Both the position numbers and the translations under genes were made by a program. The notes below the pieces were generated by a model. That model ran no database searches and was not told where the DNA came from. It saw only the letters and a list, made by a program, of their open reading frames with translations. This document shows, piece after piece, positions 38,401 to 47,170 of a stretch of DNA of 60,851 nt. This DNA comes from Akkermansiaceae bacterium (GTDB taxonomy: Bacteria; Verrucomicrobiota; Verrucomicrobiia; Verrucomicrobiales; Akkermansiaceae). Numbering within the stretch: the first letter of the stretch is position 1; each line of letters begins with the position of its first letter. The stretch lies in contig CAIKHZ010000217.1 in NCBI GenBank assembly GCA_903827375.1, positions 1 through 60,851 of the forward strand, in the 5' to 3' direction.

Positions 38401-38886
38401 GACACCGATAGCTACAACACCGCATCCAAGGACGTCACTCTTGTCGTCAACGGTGTGCCCACGCCCTTCAGCGATTGGGCCAGCGCCAATAGCCTCAGCG
38501 GTGCCGACGCCGCCTTCAACGCCGACCCCGATCACGACGGCCTGAGCAATGGCATCGAGTTTGTGCTTGGTGGCCAACCCAATCCTGCCAACCCGGACGC
38601 CAACTCGAGCGCTTTACTGCCGACACTCACCCGGAGCGGCGGCAACGTGGTGTTCACCTTCCGCCGGACCGCAGTGGCCGCCAACGATCTCGGATTGGTC
38701 ATCAGCGCCCAGTACAGCAGCAATCTGAGTGGCTGGACTGTGGCGCAGGACACTGTGAACGGTGTCAGCATCGTCACCACGACCGATGGCTTCGCAGCCG
38801 GGGTGGACAAAGTGGAGGTGACTCTGCCGTCCTCATTGGCTGGAACCGGTCCCCTGTTTGTGCGCCTCCAGGTCACGCAGCAGTGA
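35443..38886 (+). CDS. secreted autotransporter-associated beta-strand repeat protein
   Basis: 1147 residues with a long signal peptide (hydrophobic core ATLALGLGGLSFTAQA). Order: a LamG-like N-terminal region (YEPFDYTSGLGTTLNGQNGG), a PATR (autotransporter-associated beta-strand) motif GLTKDGSGTLFISNTSNTYS then GGTLINAGTLEIS near residues 439-470, and more beta-helix-like Gly/Thr/Ser-rich repeats. Next are a DUF1349-like lectin segment (DFDIIAHVTGTTNASVGLMA), an Ig-like segment (VITWSDPAAINEGTALSATQ) and a C-terminal DPDHDGLSNGIEFVLGG typical of verrucomicrobial secreted proteins. No outer-membrane autotransporter barrel is present. Strong SD upstream and rho-independent terminator downstream point to a highly expressed monocistronic gene. 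A surface or matrix role is inferred. Confidence 0.87.
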   Translation: MQSTTQPIHLCPPLAVRFAALAALAPWRCSARLATLALGLGGLSFTAQAALQVYEPFDYTSGLGTTLNGQNGGTGFAAGSAWQAINSNTYPSGSPTGFAICDGTMHTLWNGTVTAVPQTGKFVGSPAPAGNSSSGYNGNNPDHEMAQRPLDPAVTASFTLGAVTWMSYVEASNFKANGNGTGGSFAIGQGTLYTTGTDNRGWTSYGGSAIGIGIDSGKKFRAAFWDGNAAGALTGTAGASWNTTGTPQISIAKITWGDATTATTIQEATFNDGTALTEAAFDAAAVSTSATFDPSTFTMLSLGGGRFNVDELRVGTTFNDAIGVVAVSYGNYWAAGASGGGSGNWDATTLDWAGVPNVQGTLGQSPTANLVFSGSAGTVTINGTASAAAGLQFGVDGYTLAPGTSTPKLSLAGANAAANTITVNTGSATISALVSGTNGLTKDGSGTLFISNTSNTYSGGTLINAGTLEISALGSLGSNVTFGGGTLQYPAGSGTSSTDVSGKLATVASPGVAKIDTNGNDVTFATAISGDGSLTKLGGGSLTLAAAAPSGGITVSGGTLNVSNASGIIATLNVPAGGTVNLGDGSVVTTLNITGGTVHITGANVEVGTLVGSSGVLEAATHALAVTTQATVGGVRLALAGAPTFALSGTNVIVPDASNHRVATATGGSLAFANTGLDVALGIAAPGVASVAGTATFSGNGAWSLHGGAAADIANFYGIDNHVFHYMQVPSGDFDIIAHVTGTTNASVGLMARDNLSAHVGDSAGIWTGLSATTLNGGITTAGPNTGGSPWLRVTKIGNVVTMSFSSNGISYTQSQQVDYSSHPWGGTTYLGLDLTATTGAVGSASGTYDNVNFMGTASMAELRTTDLLVSNSAQLNLDFGGTLRIGALSIEGTPQANGTYGSSGAATAPNVVDDTHFTGTGTLTLGKVTPVITWSDPAAINEGTALSATQLNAGSSAYGTLTYTPAAGALLSVGSQTLHVDFTPSDTDSYNTASKDVTLVVNGVPTPFSDWASANSLSGADAAFNADPDHDGLSNGIEFVLGGQPNPANPDANSSALLPTLTRSGGNVVFTFRRTAVAANDLGLVISAQYSSNLSGWTVAQDTVNGVSIVTTTDGFAAGVDKVEVTLPSSLAGTGPLFVRLQVTQQ

Positions 38887-38962
38887 CTAACGTCCCGGTC
38901 TTCCAATCCCAGCGTCCAACGCGCATCATGGGAAACGGGTGACCGGAATTAATCTAACATTA

Positions 38963-39003
38963 CCAGGGCCGCCGAATCCAATCGGCGGCCCTGGTTTTCT
39001 TTG
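38963..39003 (+). terminator. rho-independent terminator
   Basis: CCAGGGCCGCCGA and TCGGCGGCCCTGG form a 13-bp perfect stem with a short loop (ATCCAA), followed by TTTTCTTT. It lies 76 bp after the beta-strand-repeat gene and is the clearest terminator in the window. Confidence 0.92.
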
Positions 39004-39036
39004 TGGGTGGCAGTGACCGGAGGCGCGCTGTCACTG

Positions 39037-39125
39037 CCTGCCGCGAGACGCGGCAGGCCGTCCCCGTAGCTGCTGCGTCCCCGCAGCAGGCCGTGCGTCC
39101 CGCGGCGCGTGCCAAGTGGTTAGCC
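39037..39125. repeat. REP-like palindromic element, larger copy
   Basis: It begins with the perfect palindrome GCCTGCCGCGAGACGCGGCAGGC (39037-39059 region), then a second hairpin GCTGCTGCGTCCCCGCAGCA, then CGCGGCGCGTGCCAAGTGG and TTAGCC, which also occurs at 18225-18248. It lies between the convergent PATR and czcA genes. The arrangement looks like two hairpins plus a conserved tail, as in REP/BIME-type elements. Confidence 0.65.
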
Positions 39126-39138
39126 AAGCTCATTGCGC

Positions 39139-42100
39139 TCAAGGCTCGGCGGAAGTGGAGTCATGGGCTTGTGGCAAGGCCCATTCCTGCGTGGTTCTGC
39201 GCCGACTGCTGCCGATGCAATAGAGCACAGGGAGGACCACCAGTGTGAGCAGGGTGTTGCTAACAATCCCGCCGATGACCACGGTGGCCAGGGGGCGCTG
39301 GACCTCGCCGCCAACCCCGACGTTGACGGCCATCGGGATGAAACCAACGGCGGCTACCAAGGCAGTCATGAGCACCGGCCGCAGGCGGGCCTGGCAGCCC
39401 TCGCGCACCGCGGTTTCCAATGCGACACCGGCGTCGATCCGCTGTTTGATGAAGGACACCAGCACCAGTCCGTTGAGGATGGCCACGCCACTGAGGGCGA
39501 CAAAGCCGATGCCCGCGCTCACCGTGAAGGGCATGTCACGCAGCCACAATGCTGCCACGCCGCCGACTGCACCCAGCGGAATACCGGTGGCCACGATCAA
39601 TACGTCGCGCGACGAACGCAGGCTGAAATACAACAGCACCAGGATCAGGCTTAGTGCCAAGGGCACCACGAAGGTGAGCTTTCGGTTGGCGCGTTCCATA
39701 TTCTCAAACTGGCCGCCCCACTCGATGTTATAGCCTTCGGGCAGTGGCACCTTGGCCTCGATGGTGGCACGCGCTTCCTTCACGAAGCTGGCCACATCCC
39801 GGCCACGCACATTGCATTGCACCGTGATGCGGCGCTTGCCCCACTCGCGGTTGATGGCGGCCGGGCCCTCGACTTCGCTGACCGATGCCACCCGCTCTAA
39901 CGGCAGCACCGCGCCCGATGCGGTGGCGAGCATGGTTGCCGCCAGTGCCGACGGATCACTGCGCTGGGCATCGGGCAAACGCATGACTAACGGAAATCTC
40001 CGCTGGCCTTCGCGGACCTCACCGACTTTTTTCGTGCCGACCATTTCAACCACATTGAGCACGTTGCGGACGGGCACACCGAGGCGGGCGATGGCCTCCG
40101 GGTCCACCTGCACCTGCAACACCGGCTGCCCGGTGAGTTGCTCCACGGTGGCCTCGTTGGCACCGGGGATGTTACTCAGCGCTGCTTGCACTGCTGCCCC
40201 GAGGTCCCTCAGTTGGTTGAGGTCGTCCCCATATATCTTGATCCCAATGTCCGAGCGGATCCCGGCAATCAACTCGTTCATCCGCATCTCAATCGGCTGT
40301 GAGAACGCCACCGTCAGCCCAGGCATCTTGACGAAAAATTCCTTCATCTTCTCAACCAACTCGCCCTGGGTGCGGGCCTGCCTCCATTTCTCGCGCGGCT
40401 TGAGCGCCAGAAAAAAATCAGATAACTCAATGCCCATCGGGTCGGTAGCCACCTCGGCGGTCCCCAATCGCGTCCATATATTCGCTATCTCATCTGGAAA
40501 TTTTTCCAGCAGAAGTTTTTCCAATCTGGCGTTTTGGGCCACGGCTTCCTCGACGGAGACGCCGGCGAGGCGCACGCTGGTGCCCACAATTGCCTGCTCG
40601 CCGAGTTTGGGTAGAAATTCGCCACCGGTGTGCATGGCGAGCACGGCGGCCCCGGCAACCAGCGCGGCCGATCCTAACAGAACAAGCCAGCGCAGGCGCA
40701 GGGCGGCGGCAAGCACGGGTGCATAGATCCAATGTGCCAAGCGCACCAGCAGTGGTTCCTTCTCCTTGATGCGCTTGGGCAGCAACAGGCTGGCAAGCAC
40801 CGGAACTAATGTTAGGGAAAGCACCAGAGATCCGGCCAGCGCGAAAATCATGGTTAGTGCCATCGGCTTGAACATTTTTCCCTCGACGCCCTCGAGTGTG
40901 AGCACGGGCAGGAACACGATGAGGATGATGCCCACTCCGAAGGCCACCGGTCGCGCCATTTCCAAAGGTGCCTGATGCAAGACTTGTTGGCGTTCGTCGG
41001 GCGTTAGGTCACGGCCGAGTTTTTGTTGTTGTTCGGCGAGGCGGCGCATGGAGTTTTCGATCATGACCACCGCGCCATCGACGATGAGCCCGAAGTCCAC
41101 CGCGCCGAGGCTCAGCAGGCTCGCAGCGATGCCGCTTTGCAGCATCAAATCCCCGGCAAACAACATCGACAGCGGAATCGCCGCCGCCACGATCAGTCCG
41201 GCACGCAGGTTGCCGAGAAATGCAAAAAGCACTCCAATGACTAACAACGCGCCGACCAGCAAGTTTTCCTGAACCGTCTGGATGACCTTGTCCACCAGTT
41301 CGGTGCGGTCGTAGAGGACCTCGACGCGAACATCCGCAGGCAGTGTCAGTTGGACCTCGGCGAGTTTGGCTTTGAGCGCTTTGGTGACCACCGCGCTGTT
41401 TTCACCCATCAGCATGAAACCCAGACCTAACACAATTTCACCGCGTCCGCCACTGGTTACCGCGCCGCGCCGGATCTCGTGGTCCACCTTGACGGTTGCC
41501 ACGTCGCTGACCCGCACCGGATTCCCCTGATGAGCTGTGATGACGATGGCACCAAGTTGTTTGATGTCGCTCGCCAACCCGATGCCGTGGACTAGCAGCG
41601 ACTCGCCGGCCCGCACCACCTGGCCGCCCCCGACGTTCTGGTTGTTCGCTTGGAGAGCCTCCGCCAACTGCTCAAAGGTAACGCCTAACTTGAGCAAGCG
41701 GGCCGGTTCCACCACCACATGAAATTGTTTTTCCAAGCCGCCCCAGGTATTGACTTCGGCCACCCCGCGGACCTTGCGCAGTTGCGGTTTGATCACCCAG
41801 TCCTGAAGTTCCCGAAGCTCGGTTAGATCGTGTTTGGAACTGGTGGAACTCACCGCGTAATGGAACACCTCACCTAGGCCGGTGGAGATTGGCCCGAGTT
41901 GCGGGCGGCCGATGCCGGTCGGCAATTCGACGCCCTGCAGGCGCTCCGAGAGCAACTGCCGCGCCAGATAGATACTGGTGCCGTCCTCGAAGGTGGCTAC
42001 CACCTGCGACAGGCCGAATTTGGATACCGAGCGCAAATTGGATAGGCCGGGCAGTCCGCTGACCGCCTGTTCGATGGGCATGGTGATTTGTTGTTCGGCT

Positions 42101-42279
42101 TCCTGGGGGTTGAGTGACGGGGCGATGGTATTGATTTGCACCTGCACCGGGGTGGTATCAGGAAACGCGTCCACCGGCAGATTGAGCAGGGCTCGCCCCC
42201 CGTAGAGGAGCAGGAAAGCCGCGGAAATGCAGACTAACAGCCGGTTTTTGAGTGAAAATGAGATGAGGTGGTTAAGCAT
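39139..42279 (-). CDS. czcA: heavy-metal efflux RND transporter (CzcA/CusA family)
   Basis: A 1046-residue inner-membrane RND pump that exports divalent or monovalent metal ions using the proton gradient. Seen: the N-terminal PVDAFPDTTPVQVQINTIAP typical of the heavy-metal branch, the TM4 proton-relay signature VDFGLIVDGAVVMIENSMRR, the periplasmic SQPIEMRMNELIAGIRSDIG, and the C-terminal FTVSAGIGFVALSGVAILNG helices. Length is normal. Last gene of the operon, 15 bp after czcB. Metal specificity (Co/Zn/Cd versus Cu/Ag) cannot be fixed; the CzcB N-terminal motif favours the Czc branch. Confidence 0.93.
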   Translation of the reverse strand: MLNHLISFSLKNRLLVCISAAFLLLYGGRALLNLPVDAFPDTTPVQVQINTIAPSLNPQEAEQQITMPIEQAVSGLPGLSNLRSVSKFGLSQVVATFEDGTSIYLARQLLSERLQGVELPTGIGRPQLGPISTGLGEVFHYAVSSTSSKHDLTELRELQDWVIKPQLRKVRGVAEVNTWGGLEKQFHVVVEPARLLKLGVTFEQLAEALQANNQNVGGGQVVRAGESLLVHGIGLASDIKQLGAIVITAHQGNPVRVSDVATVKVDHEIRRGAVTSGGRGEIVLGLGFMLMGENSAVVTKALKAKLAEVQLTLPADVRVEVLYDRTELVDKVIQTVQENLLVGALLVIGVLFAFLGNLRAGLIVAAAIPLSMLFAGDLMLQSGIAASLLSLGAVDFGLIVDGAVVMIENSMRRLAEQQQKLGRDLTPDERQQVLHQAPLEMARPVAFGVGIILIVFLPVLTLEGVEGKMFKPMALTMIFALAGSLVLSLTLVPVLASLLLPKRIKEKEPLLVRLAHWIYAPVLAAALRLRWLVLLGSAALVAGAAVLAMHTGGEFLPKLGEQAIVGTSVRLAGVSVEEAVAQNARLEKLLLEKFPDEIANIWTRLGTAEVATDPMGIELSDFFLALKPREKWRQARTQGELVEKMKEFFVKMPGLTVAFSQPIEMRMNELIAGIRSDIGIKIYGDDLNQLRDLGAAVQAALSNIPGANEATVEQLTGQPVLQVQVDPEAIARLGVPVRNVLNVVEMVGTKKVGEVREGQRRFPLVMRLPDAQRSDPSALAATMLATASGAVLPLERVASVSEVEGPAAINREWGKRRITVQCNVRGRDVASFVKEARATIEAKVPLPEGYNIEWGGQFENMERANRKLTFVVPLALSLILVLLYFSLRSSRDVLIVATGIPLGAVGGVAALWLRDMPFTVSAGIGFVALSGVAILNGLVLVSFIKQRIDAGVALETAVREGCQARLRPVLMTALVAAVGFIPMAVNVGVGGEVQRPLATVVIGGIVSNTLLTLVVLPVLYCIGSSRRRTTQEWALPQAHDSTSAEP

Positions 42280-42294
42280 GATAGGGGGTCTTTC

Positions 42295-43614
42295 TCAGTC
42301 ATCCGCACAACCGGCGCCTAGGCGCGAAATCAGCAGTTGTGACTTCAGTGCAAAGACATGTTCGGTGGCAACTTCCTCGCCGGCCTGCAAGCCCTCGGCA
42401 ATGATCCAAGCATCCCCGGTCCGGGCTCCGACCCGCACTGCGCGGGCGTCGAACAGGTCGTTCTCCAGTTTCACAAAGACAAACGGCTTGCCGTCGATCC
42501 GCTGGATTGCCGTCGATGCTACCAACAACGCGCTGGCCGCGTTTGACGTCTCAACTCGCGCCTTGGCAAACATTCGCGCCTTGAGCGCCCCGTCGGGATT
42601 TGGCACCTCGGCACGCGCTCTCACCAGGCGGGTCGTCTCGTCCAATTCGGCGCTGATCCAGCTCAGCTTGCCAACGAACTTGCGTTCTGGCAGTGAATCA
42701 ACGGTGAGTTCTACGACTTGGCCTGTCTTGAGCCGAGCCAGCGCGGCCTCGGGCACTGCCAGATCGGCCCACATCAGCGTCGGGTCTGCGATTGTGAACA
42801 ACGGCTTGCCGGCCTCGACCAGAGCCCCGCGGACAGCCGATCGGGCGGTGATTTCGCCGGCGAAGGGAGCGTAGGCATCCAGCAGAACGACCTCTTCCGG
42901 TTGGCGGCTCAGTTCATCGATGCGCGCCTCGGTGAAGCCAAATGTGTGCAAGCTCTGGCAGGCCGAGCGATGGGCTGCCTGTGCCTCTTGCAACGCCTTT
43001 TCGGATGTCACCTGTTGGGCGCGAAGTTTTTGTTCACGCTCCAGCGTTTGATGGGTGAGTACCGCCTTGGCCACCGCCTCGGCGATTTGAGCCGACCAAA
43101 TCCGCGCGACCGTTTGCTTATCTAGCACCTTGCTTCCAAGATCGGCGCAGACTTCCTGGATCACTCCGCCGACCGGTGCGGCGATCTGCGCAAAGTGATT
43201 GAGGTCGAAGCCGACTTCTGCGTAACATTCGATGGCGTCCGCCACCAGGCCCTCGCCGACCTTGGACGTTTTGACTCCGGCCACGTCGGCCGAGTTGTTG
43301 GATGCCAGCCGCAGTTGGAGCGCCTCTCCCGGTTTGAGGGTTGCGATTTTGTTAGGGTTACAAATCCCGCAGGCACCTTCCGGCACCCGGTGTTCCTGGC
43401 AGATGCCGCCTTTGACGTGGGCGCTTTCGCCGCTGCCACCGTCGTCGTGGCCGGCATGGGCCGCCGCCCCAGCCGCTGGTGGCTTGCAGCCGGCTACCAG
43501 CAGTCCGCCAGCTGCGCCCAGCGCTTTGATGATTGGCGCAATCCGCTGCGGCCGCAGCCACCTGCGGATTGCCCGGCCAAGGGCGTTAATTTTCGTTATG
43601 TTGTGAGATATCAT
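42295..43614 (-). CDS. czcB: membrane-fusion lipoprotein of the metal efflux system (CzcB family)
   Basis: A 439-residue periplasmic adaptor linking CzcA to CzcC. A lipobox (LLVAGC, Cys43) follows an Arg-rich n-region, so it is probably a lipoprotein. Then a His-rich stretch (AAHAGHDDGG) and the CzcB-type metal-binding motif CQEHRVPEGACGICNP (residues 72-87). After that come beta-barrel/lipoyl and alpha-hairpin regions (AQIAEAVAKAVLTHQTLERE) and the second barrel (LDAYAPFAGEITARSAVRGA). It lies 25 bp after czcC and 15 bp before czcA. Confidence 0.9.
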   Translation of the reverse strand: MISHNITKINALGRAIRRWLRPQRIAPIIKALGAAGGLLVAGCKPPAAGAAAHAGHDDGGSGESAHVKGGICQEHRVPEGACGICNPNKIATLKPGEALQLRLASNNSADVAGVKTSKVGEGLVADAIECYAEVGFDLNHFAQIAAPVGGVIQEVCADLGSKVLDKQTVARIWSAQIAEAVAKAVLTHQTLEREQKLRAQQVTSEKALQEAQAAHRSACQSLHTFGFTEARIDELSRQPEEVVLLDAYAPFAGEITARSAVRGALVEAGKPLFTIADPTLMWADLAVPEAALARLKTGQVVELTVDSLPERKFVGKLSWISAELDETTRLVRARAEVPNPDGALKARMFAKARVETSNAASALLVASTAIQRIDGKPFVFVKLENDLFDARAVRVGARTGDAWIIAEGLQAGEEVATEHVFALKSQLLISRLGAGCADD

Positions 43615-43639
43615 GATTTTATGTTAGTTTGCTTTTTAA

Positions 43640-44941
43640 TTAGTTGGCAGGCGGTTTTTCCGCCAGAGATTCGAGTTCGGCGCGAGCGGAGTTGAGTTCG
43701 AAAAGTCGTTTTTGATAGGCCAGCCGGGCCTCGGCGGTGGTGCGTTGTATGTCTAGCAGGTCAATCACACCAAATTTCCCTTCGTCGAAGCCGCTCTGAA
43801 CCAAGCGCAGTGCCTGCTCACTTTTTGGCAGGATGTATTCGCGGTGGACTGCCACTTGGGCGGCGGCTGCCTGATAGCATGCGAGTGCGGCCTGCCAGGC
43901 TGCGAGCAAGTCATGTTGGGTGGCGAGGATTGCGGCCTCGGCCTCGCGCAGGCCGGCCTGTGCTTCTTGTTGTTTGCCGCGGCTGCGATCGAACAGGGGC
44001 AATGGAATGCTGAGACGAAACGCCACAATGTTCTCATTGGCCGCTTCATCACGACCCCCGGCCACTCCCAGCTTTACGTCTGGCCCCGGTTCGAGCCCAG
44101 CCCGCCGCGATGTAGCGGCTGCTTGGTCGCGCCGCGCACGGGCCGCCACCATTGCCGGATGCTTGGCTAACCAAGATGCAGGAACTGCGTTCACCAGCGC
44201 GAGTTTGCCGGTTTCATCAGGCACCCCGGTGAGCCGGGCTGCACTAAGATCCGGCCTGCCTAGCAATCGAGCCAACTCTTGGCGGGCGACGGCGGCCTCG
44301 CGAGCGGCGGTGATTTTCTCGGTCTTGATTTGTCCGAGCAGAATCTCAGTGCGGAGAGACTCTTGCAGCGGAATCTCGCCTGCCAGGTTGCGTTTCGTTG
44401 CCGCAGCCGCCGCAGCAGCCGCGACCTCGATCAAATCGGCAGCCACGGCTGCGGCACGTTCCGCTGTCTGAACCTGACAGTAGGCGATTTTCACCTCGCG
44501 CACTAACTCGACGCGGTACAGGCGCCAAGCGGCGGCTCCGGCAGCGGCGTCGGCGGCCCCGATCTCGCCGTCGGCCTTCTTCTTGCCCGGATAGGGTATC
44601 ACTTGAGAGATGCCGGCCATGTTTTTCGCCTGCGACATTCGCGTGCGACTTGCCGGCATATCCTCGCTGGAGAGCTCGAGCTCCGGATTGGGCCATGCCC
44701 GAGCCTGCACGGCTCGGGCACTTGCCGCGTCCTTGCGTGCCGCACTCGCCTGAAGCTGCGGATTGTGGTTCAAGGCCAGACGAATCGCCCTCTCTAACGA
44801 TAGTTCGGTGCCCTCGGCCGAGCGGTCGGCACTTGATGCCAGCTTTTGTGCGTCGCGCGGCGCTCCTGCCGCTTGGCCAGGCAGTGAGGCCGCGGCTATT
44901 CCAATACATGATAGATAATTAAAAAAATGTTTTTGCGTCAT
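43640..44941 (-). CDS. czcC: outer-membrane efflux protein (CzcC/TolC family)
   Basis: A 433-residue TolC-like outer-membrane channel with a signal peptide (IGIAAASLPGQAAG). Two OEP repeats: LERAIRLALNHNPQLQASAA with PNPELELSSEDMP in the first half and LVNAVPASWLAKHPAMVAAR with EPGPDVKLGVAGGRDE in the second. Long Ala-rich coiled coils separate them. It ends with KRLFELNSARAELESL. It precedes czcB in the same orientation (25 bp). Confidence 0.9.
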   Translation of the reverse strand: MTQKHFFNYLSCIGIAAASLPGQAAGAPRDAQKLASSADRSAEGTELSLERAIRLALNHNPQLQASAARKDAASARAVQARAWPNPELELSSEDMPASRTRMSQAKNMAGISQVIPYPGKKKADGEIGAADAAAGAAAWRLYRVELVREVKIAYCQVQTAERAAAVAADLIEVAAAAAAAATKRNLAGEIPLQESLRTEILLGQIKTEKITAAREAAVARQELARLLGRPDLSAARLTGVPDETGKLALVNAVPASWLAKHPAMVAARARRDQAAATSRRAGLEPGPDVKLGVAGGRDEAANENIVAFRLSIPLPLFDRSRGKQQEAQAGLREAEAAILATQHDLLAAWQAALACYQAAAAQVAVHREYILPKSEQALRLVQSGFDEGKFGVIDLLDIQRTTAEARLAYQKRLFELNSARAELESLAEKPPAN

Positions 44942-45052
44942 AATTGTTCAGAATTCCAATGGTTTATGGTTAGCTTGGGCAAGCAAGCCGAGAATCGGCA
45001 AGAGCTTGCGAGGCGACCAGACTTCGTCAGGCGACACACGCCCGACCACCGA

Positions 45053-45559
45053 CTAACAGCAACGGGCTGACGGTGCACGCGGCTTGGCGGCCGCGCGGCA
45101 GACAAATTGCCAGGTCCGGATCCAGCCTGGTGGAGCTCCGGTGTTGGCATTGAGGGTGACCCCAGGGGGTGGCAGGCGTCGGCTATCAGGCGGGACCGGT
45201 GAGTCGATCCGATCCGTAGTTAGGACGGGTTTCACCGACAGGGCTCTTTTTAAGAAATATTTCCCGCTCTCGACGACCTTGCAGGCTCTGGATTGGCAGT
45301 CTGAAGAATCGCCACAGCAAGTCGGATCCTGGCAAGCCCCTGGTTCCTCGCCGCAGGCACCCGTTTCGCAACAAGAGCCCGCCACGCAACAGAGGCGCAG
45401 GCTTGCCAATTGGCAATGCATGGTCATCGGCAGCCAGAAGGCCGCCAACCACAATGCCAGCAATCGCACGCAGAGACTCACTGGGCGCAGGTTAGGTGAC
45501 TTCGACCGCTGAACAAGAGAAATATTCAGAGACTCGCTGGACCAATTATGCGACGACAT
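45053..45559 (-). CDS. cysteine-rich exported protein leading the czc operon
   Basis: 168 residues. After a basic segment (RSKSPNLRP) comes a hydrophobic stretch (LCVRLLALWLAAFWLPM) and then a cysteine-rich region with ten Cys between residues 57 and 93 (CC, CC, C, C, CC, C, C), plus three Cys at the C-terminus. It contains CKVVESGKY. I recall short exported proteins with a similar C-x-VVESGxY element ahead of RND metal pumps in other bacteria, but cannot name a family. The position 111 bp before czcC on the same strand suggests a periplasmic metal-binding or sensing partner. The predicted start overlaps the short (38 bp) divergent promoter region shared with the carotenoid genes. Confidence 0.65.
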   Translation of the reverse strand: MSSHNWSSESLNISLVQRSKSPNLRPVSLCVRLLALWLAAFWLPMTMHCQLASLRLCCVAGSCCETGACGEEPGACQDPTCCGDSSDCQSRACKVVESGKYFLKRALSVKPVLTTDRIDSPVPPDSRRLPPPGVTLNANTGAPPGWIRTWQFVCRAAAKPRAPSARCC

Positions 45560-45597
45560 GATTGCTATGTTGGAAATTTCACACTAGCATCCGCCTC

Positions 45598-47127
45598 ATG
45601 TCAGCGGAATCAAAGAAACACGTCCTCATCGTCGGCGCAGGGCCGGGTGGCCTCACAGCCGGAATGTTGCTCGCTCACCGCGGCTTTCGCGTCACGATCG
45701 TCGAAAAAGCCGGGAGCGTCGGAGGACGGAATGCAGCACTGGAATTGGATGGCTTTTCCTTCGATTTGGGACCGACGTTTCTCCATCAGAAGTTCTGCTT
45801 GGACGAAATTTTCGCAGAGGTCGGAGGCAGCAGCCAGGAGCACCTCGAATTTGTCAAACTCGACCCGATGACCCGCCTGAGTTGGGGCGACACAGCGCTC
45901 CACACGTACAGCGACACCGCCAAAATGTCTGCCGAGATCGAGCGGGTGTTTCCCGGAAGCGGCAGCGCATTCAAGCGCTACATGAGCGACCACGCGGTGA
46001 AGTTCCGCAAGATCTATCCCTGTCTCCAGCATCCCTATCAGACGCTAGGCTCGTTTTTGAGGCCGAGCCTTCTGCGTGCGCTGCCCTACGTGCTGAGCAC
46101 CCGAAGCGTGCATGATGTGTTAGGAGATTACTTCGAGGATGAGCGGTTGAAATTGGCCTTCACCTTCCAAGCGAAGTATCTCGGGATGTCGCCATGGCAT
46201 TGCCCGGCCCTGTTCAGCATTCTTTCGTTCACAGAGTACCGTTACGGTGTCTATCACGTCCAAGGCGGGCTCAACCGGATTTCCCATGCAATGGCCCGCG
46301 AGTTTGAGAAACTCGGTGGCGAACTGCGGCTCCAGTCGCCCGTTAAACAACTTCTCTTCAGTGGTCGGGACTTGACGGGTGCGGAGTTGGAAAATGGCGA
46401 GCGACTCACCGCTGACGCCGTGGTGGTCAATGCTGACTATGGTTACGCCGCCACCCGGCTGTTCGGCCAGCACAACGTCTCCGAGGAGAAGATGCGCTCC
46501 CGCAAGTTTTCGTGTTCGACGTTCATGCTCTATCTCGGGGTGGATAAGCTCTACGAAAACGAGCCTCATCATCATGTTATCTTTGCCGATGACTACCGGC
46601 GGAATGTTGCGGACATCCAGAGTGAACGCCGGGTCTCCGATGACATGTCGGTCTATGTGAGAAACTCGTGCGTCACAGATCCGCATGTCGCTCCGGCTGG
46701 AAAGTCAGGTCTCTATGTGCTCGTTCCAACGATCAACACGAGGCATGGTTTCGATTGGGAGAACCACAAGGAGGAATATGCGGACAAGGTGCTCAGGCGC
46801 ATTGAGCAACGCAGCGGAATGAAGGACCTGCGAAGCCAGATCATCGCACAACGCATTCTCACGCCCGACGACTGGCAAAGCTCATCGATTTTCATGGGTG
46901 CCACATTCAATCTTGCCCACACGCTGGGACAGATGCTCTATCTTCGCCCGCACAACCGTTATCAGGGCTTCAACAACTGCTATCTCGTGGGTGGCGGTAC
47001 CCATCCGGGCAGCGGCCTGCCGACCATCTACGAATCCGGTCGCATCAGTGCCAATCTCATCTGCGAGCAGTTCGGCATCCGCTACCAAGCGGTTGATCTG
47101 GCATCGGACTATTTGCGTGACGCGTGA
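45598..47127 (+). CDS. CrtI/CrtN/CrtP-family carotenoid desaturase or oxygenase
   Basis: A 509-residue FAD-dependent phytoene-desaturase family protein. The ATG at 45598 (MSAESKKHVL) places the dinucleotide-binding motif VLIVGAGPGGLTAGMLLAHR at the N-terminus; VEKAGSVGGRNAALELDGFS and FDLGPTFLH follow. The C-terminal signature is VGGGTHPGSGLPTIYESGR. Family knowledge: members desaturate phytoene or diapophytoene (CrtI, CrtN) or oxidise the terminal methyl of C30 carotenoids (CrtP). The adjacent aldehyde dehydrogenase supports a CrtP-like or CrtN-like role making a carotenoid aldehyde that is then oxidised to the acid. The exact step cannot be told from sequence. Confidence 0.85.
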   Translation: MSAESKKHVLIVGAGPGGLTAGMLLAHRGFRVTIVEKAGSVGGRNAALELDGFSFDLGPTFLHQKFCLDEIFAEVGGSSQEHLEFVKLDPMTRLSWGDTALHTYSDTAKMSAEIERVFPGSGSAFKRYMSDHAVKFRKIYPCLQHPYQTLGSFLRPSLLRALPYVLSTRSVHDVLGDYFEDERLKLAFTFQAKYLGMSPWHCPALFSILSFTEYRYGVYHVQGGLNRISHAMAREFEKLGGELRLQSPVKQLLFSGRDLTGAELENGERLTADAVVVNADYGYAATRLFGQHNVSEEKMRSRKFSCSTFMLYLGVDKLYENEPHHHVIFADDYRRNVADIQSERRVSDDMSVYVRNSCVTDPHVAPAGKSGLYVLVPTINTRHGFDWENHKEEYADKVLRRIEQRSGMKDLRSQIIAQRILTPDDWQSSSIFMGATFNLAHTLGQMLYLRPHNRYQGFNNCYLVGGGTHPGSGLPTIYESGRISANLICEQFGIRYQAVDLASDYLRDA

Positions 47128-47170
47128 AGAACAACGTCTCAGGAGGACCGGTGATTTCAAAGCAGATAAC

